Source of the DNA: Micromonospora lupini str. Lupac 08
Lineage (GTDB): Bacteria; Actinomycetota; Actinomycetes; Mycobacteriales; Micromonosporaceae
Assembly: GCF_000297395.2 (NCBI RefSeq)
Contig: NZ_HF570108.1
Location: forward strand, 5,379,700-5,443,699
DNA length: 64,000 nt
Direction of reading: 5' to 3'
Positions 17,176 through 26,060 of the stretch are shown here, in pieces. The notes under the pieces were generated by a model, which had not been told where the DNA came from, ran no database searches, and was given only the letters and a program-made list of their open reading frames with translations. Numbering within the stretch: the first letter of the stretch is position 1; every line of letters begins with the position of its first letter. The translations under genes were made by a program, and so were the position numbers.

Positions 17176-17868
17176 TCAGGCGCCGCCGCCCGGCGCGTCC
17201 GCGCCGGTGTCGTCGGACGCCCGCGACGCGGGCACCGCGGGTCGGCTGGTCGGCGCCGGTGCGGCCACCGACCCGGCGTCGTCGACGGGTGCTGCGGTGG
17301 CCGGGGCGGGTGGGCCCGCCGTCCGGGTGGCGACCGACCAGACATCCCGCTCCGGCGCCGGCTGAGAATCATGCCCGGTGCGGGTGGCATCGCGCCACAC
17401 GTGCTCGTCGTCGGTCTCGGCGGAGCGGCCGGCCGGGGCGGAGGACGGGGCCTCGTCGTCGCTGCTCGGGGCGGACGCCGGCCGCGACGGCGTGGACGGC
17501 TGCGGTGCGGCCGTCGTGGGTGGCTCCGGCGGCGCGAACGCGCGGAGCAGGCTGGCCACGCCGGCCGCGAGGTCTCCGGCGCCGGTGGCGAGCCGTTCGG
17601 CGAATTCCGGACTCGGATCGCGCAACGCGGCGATGCCGCGACAGACCGGGCAGACACAACATTCGGCCGAACCGGTGGCGAACCCACCACCGCCGTGGCG
17701 GCCGCCGCCCGGAGCGGCACTGTGACCGAGGACACCGGCCAGCATCCCGCCCAGCGGGCCGAACGGGCCGCCCGCCGACCCGCCGGAGGCCAGGCGCGCC
17801 CCCGCGAGCAGGGTGGCGACCAGACGCTCCGCCTCTTCCCGGGCCGAACCCGGATCCGTTCCGCCCAC
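17176..17868 (-). CDS. Cys-motif protein with low-complexity C-terminus
   Basis: 230 residues from GTG 17868, with GAGGAG 7 nt upstream. Residues ~10-115 hold helices (REEAERLVATLLAGARL) and a Cys cluster, CCVCPVCRGIAAL, followed by PEFAERLATGAGDLAAGVAS. The remaining half is Ala/Pro/Ser-rich and probably disordered. The Cys cluster could bind a metal. Homologues of this layout sit beside the SRPBCC gene in related genomes as far as I recall (DUF5304-like), without known function. The start lies 31 bp after the SRPBCC stop, so the two are likely cotranscribed. Confidence 0.75.
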   Translation of the reverse strand: MGGTDPGSAREEAERLVATLLAGARLASGGSAGGPFGPLGGMLAGVLGHSAAPGGGRHGGGGFATGSAECCVCPVCRGIAALRDPSPEFAERLATGAGDLAAGVASLLRAFAPPEPPTTAAPQPSTPSRPASAPSSDDEAPSSAPAGRSAETDDEHVWRDATRTGHDSQPAPERDVWSVATRTAGPPAPATAAPVDDAGSVAAPAPTSRPAVPASRASDDTGADAPGGGA

Positions 17869-17899
17869 AGTCGGCTCCTCTACCCTGCCGGCGGACGCG

Positions 17900-18355
17900 T
17901 CACTGCGCCGCACCGGGTGCTTCTACCCGGCGCTTGAGCTGCTTCAACGCCGTGTCCATGATCATCTTCTCGGCCTTGCGCCGAAACATGCCGAGCATCC
18001 CCACCGACAGTTCGACCTCAAGCGTGTACGTCACGGTGGTGCTCCCGTCCGGGTTCGCCACCAGGTCGTACGAGCCGCGCTGGCTCTTCTGCATCTTGGA
18101 GGGGCCGAGCAGGTGCCACTCGACGCGGGACAGGTCCTCGGCGTACTCGTAGGCGAGCACGTACTCGTCGGCCATCACCCCGGCGTCGATGACGAACCGC
18201 ACCTGGCTCGCGTAGCCGTCCTCGTACTCCTCGATCACCTCGGCGTGGCGCACCGCCTCGGTCCACTCCGGGTAACTCGGGAAGTCACAGATGACCGCCG
18301 CCACCCGGTCCGGTGACGCGCCGATGATGATCGACTGGGTGGAGGAGTCCGCCAT
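17900..18355 (-). CDS. SRPBCC family protein (polyketide cyclase/START fold)
   Basis: 151 residues. The pattern ADSSTQSIIIGASPDRVAAV, PSYPEWTEAV and the later VTYTLEVELSVGMLGMF is that of a single helix-grip SRPBCC domain, a hydrophobic-ligand pocket. It corresponds to M. tuberculosis Rv2185c, next to fadD15, by order and sequence type. A lipid or fatty-acyl ligand is a reasonable inference from the divergent FadD neighbour. TAGCCT lies 6 nt before the ATG with no Shine-Dalgarno, suggesting a leaderless transcript. Confidence 0.88.
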   Translation of the reverse strand: MADSSTQSIIIGASPDRVAAVICDFPSYPEWTEAVRHAEVIEEYEDGYASQVRFVIDAGVMADEYVLAYEYAEDLSRVEWHLLGPSKMQKSQRGSYDLVANPDGSTTVTYTLEVELSVGMLGMFRRKAEKMIMDTALKQLKRRVEAPGAAQ

Positions 18356-18477
18356 GGGGGGAGGCTACCCGGCGGGTACCGCCCGCACGCCGCGCCGCCC
18401 CCGCCGGGTAGGTTTCGACAGAGCCGACAGCCGTGAATGGGCAGCGGCCCGGCCAGTGCGAGCACGAAGGAGTGCAG

Positions 18478-20292
18478 GTGCGCGAGTTCTCCGTTCCGCC
18501 GATCGTCACCGTTGGCGACGCGGCCAACCTCACCGATCCGGTCTGGGACAACGCCGAGGCCGCACCGGACACCGTCCAGTTCGCCCGCGCCACCCGCTCG
18601 CCCGACGGCGGCGGCACCGCCTGGGCCGAGGTGACCTGCCTCCAGTTCCGCGACGAGGTGACCGCGGTGGCCCGGGGCCTGATCGCCGCCGGCGTCTCCC
18701 CCGGCGCCCGGGTCGCGCTGATGAGCCGGACCCGCTACGAGTGGACGCTGCTCGACTACGCCATCTGGACTGTCGGCGCGGTCACCGTGCCGATCTACGA
18801 GACCTCCAGCGCCGAGCAGGCCGCCTGGATCCTGGCCGACTCCGGCGCGGTCGCCGCCGTGGTGGAGACCGACGCGCACGCCGACCTGGTCGCCGGCGTC
18901 CGCGACCGCCTACCCGAGCTGACCCACCTGTGGCAGATCGACCGCGACGGGGTCGACGAGCTGGTCACCGCCGGCGCCGCCGTCGAGCTGGCCGAGGTCG
19001 AGCAGCGCCGCAAGGCCGTCCGGGCCGGCGACCTGGCGACGATCATCTACACCAGCGGCACCACCGGCCGCCCCAAGGGTTGCGTGCTCACCCACCGCAA
19101 CATGTACGCCGACATCGCCAACGCGGTGCCGGTGCTGCCGAACCTGTTCAACGCCGGCGCGGCCACCCTGCTCTTCCTGCCGCTGGCGCACGCGTTCGCC
19201 CGGCTCATCCAGATCGGCGTGGTGCAGGCCCGGGCCACCCTGGCGCACTGCCCCGACACCAAGAACCTCGTCGGCGAGCTGCAGGAGTTCCGCCCCACCT
19301 TCGTGCTCTCCGTACCCCGGGTGTTCGAGAAGGTCTACAACGCGGCCAAGCAGAAGGCCGAGGCCGACGGCAAGGGCGGCGTCTTCGCCCGCGCCGAGCA
19401 GGTCGCCATCGCGTACAGCGAGGCTCTGGAGACCCCGCGCGGGCCCGGCCTGGCGCTGCGCGCCCAGCACGCGGTCTTCGACCGCCTCGTCTACCGCAAG
19501 CTGCGCGCCGCGCTCGGCGGACGGTGCCGCGACGCCATCTCCGGCGGCGCGCCGCTGGGCGCCCGGCTCGGTCACTTCTTCCGTGGCGTCGGCGTGACGG
19601 TCCTGGAGGGGTACGGGCTGACCGAGACCTCGCCCGCCGCCGCGGCGAACCTGCCCACCGGCACCCGGATCGGCACCGTCGGCCGGCCGCTGCCCGGCGT
19701 GACCGTCCGGATCGAGGACGACGGCGAGATCCTGATCTCCGGTGACCTGGTCTTCCAGGGCTACTGGCACAACGAGGCCGCGACCGCGGAGGCGCTCAGC
19801 GCCGACGGCTGGTTCCGCACCGGCGACCTGGGCCAGCTCGACGCCGACGGCTACCTGAGCATCACCGGTCGCAAGAAGGAGCTGATCGTGACCGCGGGCG
19901 GCAAGAACGTCGCCCCCGCGGTGCTGGAGGACCAGGTCCGCGCCCACCCGCTGATCAGCCAGTGCGTCGTCGTCGGGGACGCCAAGCCGTTCATCGCCGC
20001 GCTCGTCACCATCGACGAGGAGGCGTTGCCGACCTTCCTCGCGAGCGCCGGACTGCCCTCGGACACCCCGATGGAGGAGCTGCGCGAGCACGAGGGCCTG
20101 CGCGCCGAGGTCCAGTCCGCGATCGACACCGCGAACCAGGCCGTGTCGAAGGCCGAGGCGATCAAGGTCTTCCGGATCCTGCCCCGTGACTTCGCCGAGG
20201 CCACCGGTGAGCTGACCCCGTCGCTCAAGGTCAAGCGACAGGTCGTCCACAAGACGTACGCGGCGGAAATCGCCGACATCTACCGAGGCTGA
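18478..20292 (+). CDS. fadD15: long-chain fatty-acid-CoA ligase, FadD15-like
   Basis: 604 residues from GTG 18478, with AAGGAG upstream. It activates fatty acids to acyl-CoA through acyl-adenylate. The AMP-binding P-loop IIYTSGTTGRPKGCVLTHRN (~183-202) is complete, the adenylate motif EGYGLTETSP follows, and GWFRTGDLGQLDADGYLSIT plus GRKKELIVTAGGKNVAP form the hinge and catalytic Lys region. It is divergent from the SRPBCC gene and directly followed (14 bp) by the histidine kinase gene, so the three-gene run may be one transcript. Confidence 0.93.
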   Translation: MREFSVPPIVTVGDAANLTDPVWDNAEAAPDTVQFARATRSPDGGGTAWAEVTCLQFRDEVTAVARGLIAAGVSPGARVALMSRTRYEWTLLDYAIWTVGAVTVPIYETSSAEQAAWILADSGAVAAVVETDAHADLVAGVRDRLPELTHLWQIDRDGVDELVTAGAAVELAEVEQRRKAVRAGDLATIIYTSGTTGRPKGCVLTHRNMYADIANAVPVLPNLFNAGAATLLFLPLAHAFARLIQIGVVQARATLAHCPDTKNLVGELQEFRPTFVLSVPRVFEKVYNAAKQKAEADGKGGVFARAEQVAIAYSEALETPRGPGLALRAQHAVFDRLVYRKLRAALGGRCRDAISGGAPLGARLGHFFRGVGVTVLEGYGLTETSPAAAANLPTGTRIGTVGRPLPGVTVRIEDDGEILISGDLVFQGYWHNEAATAEALSADGWFRTGDLGQLDADGYLSITGRKKELIVTAGGKNVAPAVLEDQVRAHPLISQCVVVGDAKPFIAALVTIDEEALPTFLASAGLPSDTPMEELREHEGLRAEVQSAIDTANQAVSKAEAIKVFRILPRDFAEATGELTPSLKVKRQVVHKTYAAEIADIYRG

Positions 20293-20306
20293 CTACCATC
20301 CGTCAC

Positions 20307-21998
20307 GTGCCCGCATCCGCATCCGCCACACCACGTCCGCATCCCCTCGCCGCGGCCGCCCGCCTGGTGATGCTGGCGCTGGTCGCGATCCTGACCCTGT
20401 TCGCCACCCGTGACGTCACCCAGCTGTGGTGGATCGCGCTGCTGGCGGTCGCCGGAGCGCCGTCCCTGCTCGCCCCGCAGCACCGGCTGATCGGGCCGCT
20501 GAGCCGGGTGGCCGAGGTGGTGGTGCTGGGGCTGGCCGCGAGCCAGGTCGCCGCGGTCGCGTCGATCGGGGGCACTGTCGACGGCCTCGGCGCCTCCGCG
20601 GTGCTGCCCTACCTGGCGGTGCCGGTGACCGTCACCGCCCTGCGCCGCCGCTTCCGCGAGGGCGCGGCGCTGCTCGCGGTGACCGCCGGCACGCTGCTCC
20701 TCAGCGGCGCGTTGACCGAGGTCGACGGCGGGCCTCAGCTCGGCCAGGTGGGTTACCTCGCGGTCTGCGCGCAGTGGCTGATCCTCGCCGCGCTCGGGCT
20801 CTACGCGGCCGGCACCCTGCACCGGGTGATGGCCGTCCGCGGGGAGGGCAAGCCCCAGCCGTACGCCGAGGCGACCCGGCTGCTGACCCAGCTGCGGACG
20901 GTGGCCCGGCAACTGCCCGGGGCGACCCTGGACCCGGGCGGCATCTCCGAGCACCTGCTGGAGGAGCTGCGCACGGTGGCTCAGGCGGACCGTGGCGCGG
21001 TGCTGTCGGCAAGCGGCGGGGGCCGGCTCGTGGTGCTCGCCCAGGCCGGCGTGGACCGGGTGGACTGGGAGACGACGCTGGACGCGGACTCGGCGATCGC
21101 CGACGCCTGGGCCAGCCAGCAGGCCACGACTGCCGCCCGCTCGCAGTCGCGCTCGCACCGGGGCGGGGACGTGTCGGCGCTCATCGTCCCGCTGGTCGCC
21201 GGGGTGCGCACGGTCGGGCTGGTGGTGCTGGAGGCGGACGTCGCGCAGGCGTACCCGCCGCCGGTGGTGTCCCGGGTGACCGGGCTGACCCGGCCGGCCG
21301 CGCTGCGGCTGGAGGCGGCGCTGCTGTTCGACGAGGTCCGCTCGCTGGCCACCAACGAGGAGCGGCAGCGGCTGGCCCGGGAGATCCACGACGGGGTGGC
21401 GCAGGAGCTGGTGATGGTCGGCTACGGCATCGACAACGCCATGGCCACCGTCTTCGACGACGCCGACGAGACCGCCGAGGCCCTGCGTACGCTGCGCGGC
21501 GAGGTGACCCGGGTGATCCAGGAGCTGCGGTTGAGCCTCTTCGAGCTGCGCAGTGAGGTGGACCGGCAGGGCGGGCTGGCCGCGGCGATCGCCGAGTACG
21601 CCCGGACGGTCGGCGCCTCGGGCGGGCTGCGGGTGCACCTGTCGCTTGACGAGTCCACCGCGCGCCTGCCGGCGGCCACCGAGGCCGAGTTGCTGCGCAT
21701 CGCGCAGGAGGCGGTGACCAACGCCCGCAAGCACGCCGGGGCCTCGAATCTCTGGGTCACGTGTGAGGTGGACCCCCCGTACGCCCAAATTGAAGTGTCG
21801 GATGACGGTCAGGGGATGGCTGACCAGCGCCCCGACGGACGGTACGGTCTTGCGATCATGGCCGAGAGGGCGGAACGTATCCGGGGCCGGTTGGAGATCA
21901 GGCCGCGGCAACCCAGCGGCACGACCGTGGCGGTGGTTCTCGGCACCTCGTCCCGGCGCGACAACGTGCGCGACAGCGCAGCACCAGAAGGGGAGTAA
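20307..21998 (+). CDS. membrane histidine kinase, NarL/HisKA_3 type
   Basis: 563 residues from GTG 20307. The first ~170 residues contain about five to six hydrophobic segments, so sensing is likely in or near the membrane. A GAF-like domain spans ~190-335. The dimerisation/H-box RLAREIHDGVAQELVMVGYG (~354-373) carries the phospho-acceptor His, and the ATPase domain has the N-box QEAVTNARKHAG and G-box VSDDGQGM. The response regulator gene begins 7 bp after the stop, forming a classical pair. The signal is unknown. Confidence 0.92.
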   Translation: MPASASATPRPHPLAAAARLVMLALVAILTLFATRDVTQLWWIALLAVAGAPSLLAPQHRLIGPLSRVAEVVVLGLAASQVAAVASIGGTVDGLGASAVLPYLAVPVTVTALRRRFREGAALLAVTAGTLLLSGALTEVDGGPQLGQVGYLAVCAQWLILAALGLYAAGTLHRVMAVRGEGKPQPYAEATRLLTQLRTVARQLPGATLDPGGISEHLLEELRTVAQADRGAVLSASGGGRLVVLAQAGVDRVDWETTLDADSAIADAWASQQATTAARSQSRSHRGGDVSALIVPLVAGVRTVGLVVLEADVAQAYPPPVVSRVTGLTRPAALRLEAALLFDEVRSLATNEERQRLAREIHDGVAQELVMVGYGIDNAMATVFDDADETAEALRTLRGEVTRVIQELRLSLFELRSEVDRQGGLAAAIAEYARTVGASGGLRVHLSLDESTARLPAATEAELLRIAQEAVTNARKHAGASNLWVTCEVDPPYAQIEVSDDGQGMADQRPDGRYGLAIMAERAERIRGRLEIRPRQPSGTTVAVVLGTSSRRDNVRDSAAPEGE

Positions 21999-22005
21999 CC
22001 CGAGG

Positions 22006-22674
22006 ATGACCACAAGTCCGACACCGGCCACCCGCACCAAGGTCCTCCTTGTCGACGATCATGACCTGATTCGCAAGGGCCTGCGGCACGCCTTCGAGCG
22101 CGACCGCCAGTTCGAGGTCGTCGGCGAGGCCGCGACCGCGGCAGAGGGGGTACGCCAGGCCGGCGCCCTGCAGCCGGACGTGGTGATCATGGATCTGCGG
22201 CTGCCCGACGGCAGCGGCCTGGAGGCCACCCGCGCGCTGCGCAAGTCCAGCGCGTCGATGGGCATCGTGGTGCTGACCATGTACGCGGGCGACGACCAGC
22301 TCTTCGGTGCCCTGGAGGCCGGCGCGAGCGCCTTCGTGCCGAAGACCGCCCCGGCCGACGAGGTGGTGGCCGCCGCGCGGCACGCCGCCTCCTCGCCCAG
22401 CGCGTTCACCGCCGCCGACCTGGCCGAGGCGATGAAGCGTCGGCTCGCCCCGTCCGGCCCGCAGCTCTCCCCCCGGGAGGGGCAGGTCCTGCGGCTGCTC
22501 GCCGACGGGATGAGCGTGGCGGGCATCGCGAAGCAGCTGTTCGTGAGCGAGTCCACCGCCAAGACGCACATCTCGAAGCTCTACGAGAAGCTCGGCGCCG
22601 CCAACCGGGCACAGGCGCTGATGACCGCGCTGCGGCTCGGCCTGCTCGAGGCGCCGGACGCCCCGAAGTTCTGA
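22006..22674 (+). CDS. response regulator, NarL/LuxR family
   Basis: 222 residues from ATG 22006. The receiver begins KVLLVDDHDLIRKGL, with the phospho-acceptor in VVIMDLRLPDGSG (~Asp60) and the conserved Thr/Lys in VLTMYAGD and FVPKTAPADE. The C-terminal LuxR-type helix-turn-helix is LSPREGQVLRLLADGMSVAG through the recognition helix VSESTAKTHISKLYEKLG. It is the cognate regulator of the kinase just upstream. A strong terminator follows. Confidence 0.93.
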   Translation: MTTSPTPATRTKVLLVDDHDLIRKGLRHAFERDRQFEVVGEAATAAEGVRQAGALQPDVVIMDLRLPDGSGLEATRALRKSSASMGIVVLTMYAGDDQLFGALEAGASAFVPKTAPADEVVAAARHAASSPSAFTAADLAEAMKRRLAPSGPQLSPREGQVLRLLADGMSVAGIAKQLFVSESTAKTHISKLYEKLGAANRAQALMTALRLGLLEAPDAPKF

Positions 22675-22707
22675 TCCGCGCCCGCTCGTCGAGCGGGACA
22701 CCGCGAC

Positions 22708-22745
22708 CGAAGGTCCGTGCCGGCTCCCCCCGGCGCGGACCTTCG
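22708..22745. terminator. strong hairpin terminator
   Basis: CGAAGGTCCGTGCCGG (22708-22723) pairs with CCGGCGCGGACCTTCG (22730-22745) at 15 of 16 positions around CTCCCC. It lies 33 bp after the response regulator stop. A smaller GC palindrome, CCCGCTCGTCGAGCGGG (22681-22697), precedes it. Confidence 0.8.
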
Positions 22746-22862
22746 TGTATCGACCGACGTCGGCGGGAATTCGGCGGCAGGCTATGGTCTGGCGGGTACG
22801 TCGGGGGCACAATACCCGCGCGGGCGACGACGCCCGCGTCGCGGACTCAAGGGGTTGAGCGC

Positions 22863-23672
22863 ATGCAGCGGCCGGACTGGGCACCCGACACCATCGACAT
22901 CGAGCGCCCGAGCGTCGCGCGCATGTACGACTACTACCTCGGCGGGTCGCACAACTTCGCCGCCGACCGGGCCGCCGCGCAGGCGATGGTGGCCGCCGTC
23001 CCGGAGGCGCCGCTGATGGCGCAGGCCAACCGGGCGTTCCTGCGCCGGGCGGTCCACCACCTCGCCGAGGCCGGCGTCCGACAGTTCCTGGACATCGGCT
23101 CGGGCATTCCCACCGTCGGCAACGTGCACGAGATCGCCCAGCGGATCGACCCGGAGTCGCGGGTGGTCTATGTGGACGTCGACCCGGTCGCGGTGGCGCA
23201 CAGCCGGGAGATCCTGGCCGGCAACGACCGCGCGGTGGTCGTACAGGAGGACCTGCGACACCCGGAGCGGATCCTGGCCCATCCCGACGTCCGCAAGCTG
23301 CTCGACCTGAGCCAGCCGGTGGCCGTGATGATCGTGGCCGTGCTGCACTTCGTCTCCGACGACGACCGGCCGGCGGAGCTGCTGCGAGCACTGCGTGACG
23401 CGTTGGCGCCCGGCAGTTACCTGGTGCTGTCCCAGGTCAGCGACGACGGGCGCAGCGGAGACGAGCGGGCCGAGGCCGAGCGGGTCTACCGGCGCACCGA
23501 CAGCCCGCTCTGGATTCGCAACCGGGCCGAGCTGACCGCGCTCTTCGACGGGTTCGAGCTGGTCGACCCCGGCGTCGTCTGGGTGCCACAGTGGCGACCG
23601 GACACCCCGGAGAGCGCGGAGGACGCCGAGCGTGCGGCCTTCATGGGCGGCGTCGGGCGACTCGGTGACTGA
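22863..23672 (+). CDS. SAM-dependent methyltransferase, DUF574 family
   Basis: 269 residues. The family signature PSVARMYDYYLGGSHNFAAD (~17-36) precedes the SAM-binding motif QFLDIGSGIPTVGNVHEIA (~78-96) and VVYVDVDPVAVAHS. DUF574 methyltransferases are abundant in Actinobacteria, often in multiple copies next to regulators or conservons; their acceptor molecules are unknown. The stop overlaps the start of the GGDEF-EAL gene by 8 bp, suggesting coupled translation and a shared role. Confidence 0.9.
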   Translation: MQRPDWAPDTIDIERPSVARMYDYYLGGSHNFAADRAAAQAMVAAVPEAPLMAQANRAFLRRAVHHLAEAGVRQFLDIGSGIPTVGNVHEIAQRIDPESRVVYVDVDPVAVAHSREILAGNDRAVVVQEDLRHPERILAHPDVRKLLDLSQPVAVMIVAVLHFVSDDDRPAELLRALRDALAPGSYLVLSQVSDDGRSGDERAEAERVYRRTDSPLWIRNRAELTALFDGFELVDPGVVWVPQWRPDTPESAEDAERAAFMGGVGRLGD

Positions 23673-25410
23673 GTCGCCCGAGGCGGTCACCCGCCCGGGC
23701 ACCTTCGCCCGCGCGTGGGCCAAGGCGGTCTCCGGCACGAGCTACCTGCCGATGACCCAGGCCCAGCTCGAGGCCCTGCTGCACCGGCTCACCGGGCAGC
23801 TCGCCGGCGCGCTGCTCGCCGAGCCGTTCGACCTGCGGACCGGGCACCGGGTCGGCGCGGAGCTGGTCGCGGCGCACATCGCGTCCGCGGAGGGGCTGGG
23901 TCGTACGGTCGAGGTCATCCAGCTCCGGCTCGTACGGGACCTGGGACTGGTGGCCGAGGACGTCGAGGACCGGATGGCGCGGCTGCTGGCCGCCGTGGCG
24001 ACCGGCTACGCCCGCGCCCTGCGCGACCGGACGCTCGACGAGCAGGAGTCGATCCGCCGGGCCGCCATGATGGCCCGCACGCAGGCCGAGCGGGCGCTGC
24101 GGGCCAGCGAGGCGCGGTTCCGCCACCAGGCCACCCACGACCCGCTCACCGGGCTGCCCAACCGGACGTTGTTCACCGAACGACTCACCGCCGCGCTCAA
24201 CGAGCCGGGCCGGGGCGCCCAGCGCGTCGGGGTGTGCTTCCTCGACCTGGACCGCTTCAAGGTCGTCAACGACAGCCTGGGGCACCAGGTGGGCGACCGG
24301 CTGCTGACCACTGTGGCCGAGCGGCTGCGCCAGACCCTCGGTGAGCACCTGGTGGCCCGCCTCGGCGGGGACGAGTTCGTCATCCTGGTGGAGGACGCCG
24401 CCGGCACCGACGCCGTGGTGGAGGTGGCCGAGAGCGCCCTGGCCGCGGTCCGCACACCGGCGGTGGTCGACGGGCACGAACTCCAGGTCACGGCGAGCAT
24501 CGGCATCGTCGAGCGGCGGGTGGCCGGTGCCAGCCCCAGCGACCTGATGCGGGCCGCCGACAGCACCCTGCACTGGGCGAAGTCGGCCGGCGGGGCGCGC
24601 TGGGCGCTCTACGACGCCGAACGCAACCGCCGCGAACTGGCTCGTTACGCCCTCTCGGCGGCCATCCCGGCCGCGCTGGAGCGGGGCGAGTTCTACCTCG
24701 ACTACCAGCCCCTCACCTCGCTGCGCGACGGCCGGCTGCTCGGCGTGGAGGCGCTGGTCCGCTGGCGCCATCCGGAGCTGGGCGTCCTGCGGCCGGACAG
24801 CTTCATCGCGCTGGCCGAGGAGACCGGCCTGATCGTGCAACTGGGCGGGTGGGTGCTGGCCGAGGCGTGCCGGGAGGCCGAGGCGTGGTCGGCGGGGGGC
24901 GTCGAGGCGCCGTTCGTCAGCGTCAACCTGGCGGTCCGGCAGGTACACCGGCCCGGCCTGGTGCAGGAGGTTCGCGCGCTGCTGCGCCAGACCGGTCTGC
25001 CGCCCGAGCGACTCCAGCTGGAGATCACCGAGAGCACGATGATGAGCAGCGCCAAGGAGCCCGTGCGCGCGCTGCGGGTGCTTGCCGATCTCGGGGTGCG
25101 CATCGCCATCGACGACTTCGGCACCGGCTACAGCAACCTGGCGTACCTGCGGGACCTGCCCGTCACCGAGCTGAAGGTGGCCGGGGAGTTCGTGGCCGGC
25201 CTGCGCTCGCCTGCGGTGGGGCGTACCGACGAGCGGATCCTCGCCTCGCTGGTGTCGCTGGCGCACGCGCTGGACCTGACGGTGACGGCCGAGGGCGTGG
25301 AGACCGCCGGGCAGGCCGAACGGCTGCGGGCGATCGGTTGCGACGCGGCCCAGGGCTGGCACTTCGGCCGGCCGGCCCCCGCCGACCGCATCCTGGCCCG
25401 CATCCGCTGA
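23665..25410 (+). CDS. GGDEF-EAL diguanylate cyclase/phosphodiesterase
   Basis: 581 residues from GTG 23665. Residues ~25-125 form a helical N-terminal domain with no recognised fold and no transmembrane segments, so the protein is cytoplasmic. GGDEF domain: DPLTGLPNRTLFTERL, then the intact active loop RLGGDEFVIL (~231-240). EAL domain: LLGVEALVRWRHPELG, with ESTMMS and IDDFGTGYSNLAYLRDLPV, the residues needed for c-di-GMP hydrolysis. Both halves look active. In Actinobacteria c-di-GMP controls development and sporulation; which activity dominates cannot be read from sequence. Confidence 0.92.
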   Translation: MTESPEAVTRPGTFARAWAKAVSGTSYLPMTQAQLEALLHRLTGQLAGALLAEPFDLRTGHRVGAELVAAHIASAEGLGRTVEVIQLRLVRDLGLVAEDVEDRMARLLAAVATGYARALRDRTLDEQESIRRAAMMARTQAERALRASEARFRHQATHDPLTGLPNRTLFTERLTAALNEPGRGAQRVGVCFLDLDRFKVVNDSLGHQVGDRLLTTVAERLRQTLGEHLVARLGGDEFVILVEDAAGTDAVVEVAESALAAVRTPAVVDGHELQVTASIGIVERRVAGASPSDLMRAADSTLHWAKSAGGARWALYDAERNRRELARYALSAAIPAALERGEFYLDYQPLTSLRDGRLLGVEALVRWRHPELGVLRPDSFIALAEETGLIVQLGGWVLAEACREAEAWSAGGVEAPFVSVNLAVRQVHRPGLVQEVRALLRQTGLPPERLQLEITESTMMSSAKEPVRALRVLADLGVRIAIDDFGTGYSNLAYLRDLPVTELKVAGEFVAGLRSPAVGRTDERILASLVSLAHALDLTVTAEGVETAGQAERLRAIGCDAAQGWHFGRPAPADRILARIR

Positions 25411-25425
25411 ACCCCCGCACCGCCG

Positions 25426-25464
25426 GTAGACAGCGTCTACGCCCACCTGGTAGACACTGTCCAT
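25426..25464. promoter_or_regulatory. paired TetR operator overlapping the start codon
   Basis: GTAGACAGCGTCTAC (25426-25440) is a perfect 6-bp inverted repeat with a 3-nt spacer. A second copy, GTAGACACTGTCC (25450-25462), keeps the left half-site and runs into the ATG at 25463. Copies are 24 bp apart. No Shine-Dalgarno precedes the ATG, which fits a leaderless mRNA. The arrangement is typical of an autorepressed TetR gene. Confidence 0.65.
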
Positions 25465-26047
25465 GAGTCCGGAGGAGACGGGCGTACGGGCCCGACTGGT
25501 GGCCGCCGGGGTGGACCTGGTGCTGCGCGAGGGCCAGTCGGCGGTGTCCCTGCGGGAGATCGCCCGTCGGGCGGGCGTCTCGCACGGCGCGCCGCGCCGC
25601 TACTTCCCCACCCACGTCGACCTGCTCTCCGCCATCGCCCGGGAGGGCTTCGCCGACCTCACCGCCCGCGTCGAGAAGACCATGGACGCGGCCGGCGAGG
25701 ATCCGCGTACCCGCCTGGTCGCGCTGGCCCGGACGTACCTGGACTTCGCCGCGGCGCACCGCGGCATGTTCGAGCTGATGTTCCGCCACGACCTGCTGGC
25801 CAGCGGCCGTCTGCGGCTGCGGGAGACGAGCCTGCCGCTGTTCACCCTCCTGGTCGACCTGGTCGCCCGGGCACGCCAGCCGGCCGACAAGCCCGCCCCG
25901 GTGCTGGCCGGCGCGCTCTGGGCAAACCTGCACGGCATCGCCCAGCTCTGGGCGTGGGGCAGCCTTCCGCTGGCCACCGGCGCCACCGACGACGACACCC
26001 TGCTGCGGGCCGCGCTCGACGCGCACCTCGGCCCCGCGCCGCACTGA
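25463..26047 (+). CDS. TetR/AcrR family regulator
   Basis: 194 residues from ATG 25463. The N-terminal helix-turn-helix is VSLREIARRAGVSHGAPRRY (~30-49). The C-terminal ligand domain (TYLDFAAAHRGMFELMFRHD, later WANLHGIAQLWAWGSL) is of the WHG/TetR_C type. It probably represses itself and the acyltransferase 13 bp downstream through the GTAGAC palindromes. A fatty acyl or lipid effector is plausible from its partner but not shown. Confidence 0.9.
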   Translation: MSPEETGVRARLVAAGVDLVLREGQSAVSLREIARRAGVSHGAPRRYFPTHVDLLSAIAREGFADLTARVEKTMDAAGEDPRTRLVALARTYLDFAAAHRGMFELMFRHDLLASGRLRLRETSLPLFTLLVDLVARARQPADKPAPVLAGALWANLHGIAQLWAWGSLPLATGATDDDTLLRAALDAHLGPAPH

Positions 26048-26060
26048 ACCGGGAGAAGAC

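Noticed and set aside
15594..18152. 852-codon plus-strand frame
   Set aside because: Antisense to the endonuclease, ROK, Cys-motif and SRPBCC genes; no motif.
22863..23672. Conservon-type cluster (roadblock/DUF742/GTPase) near the DUF574 gene
   Set aside because: No such neighbours are present; the partner is GGDEF-EAL.
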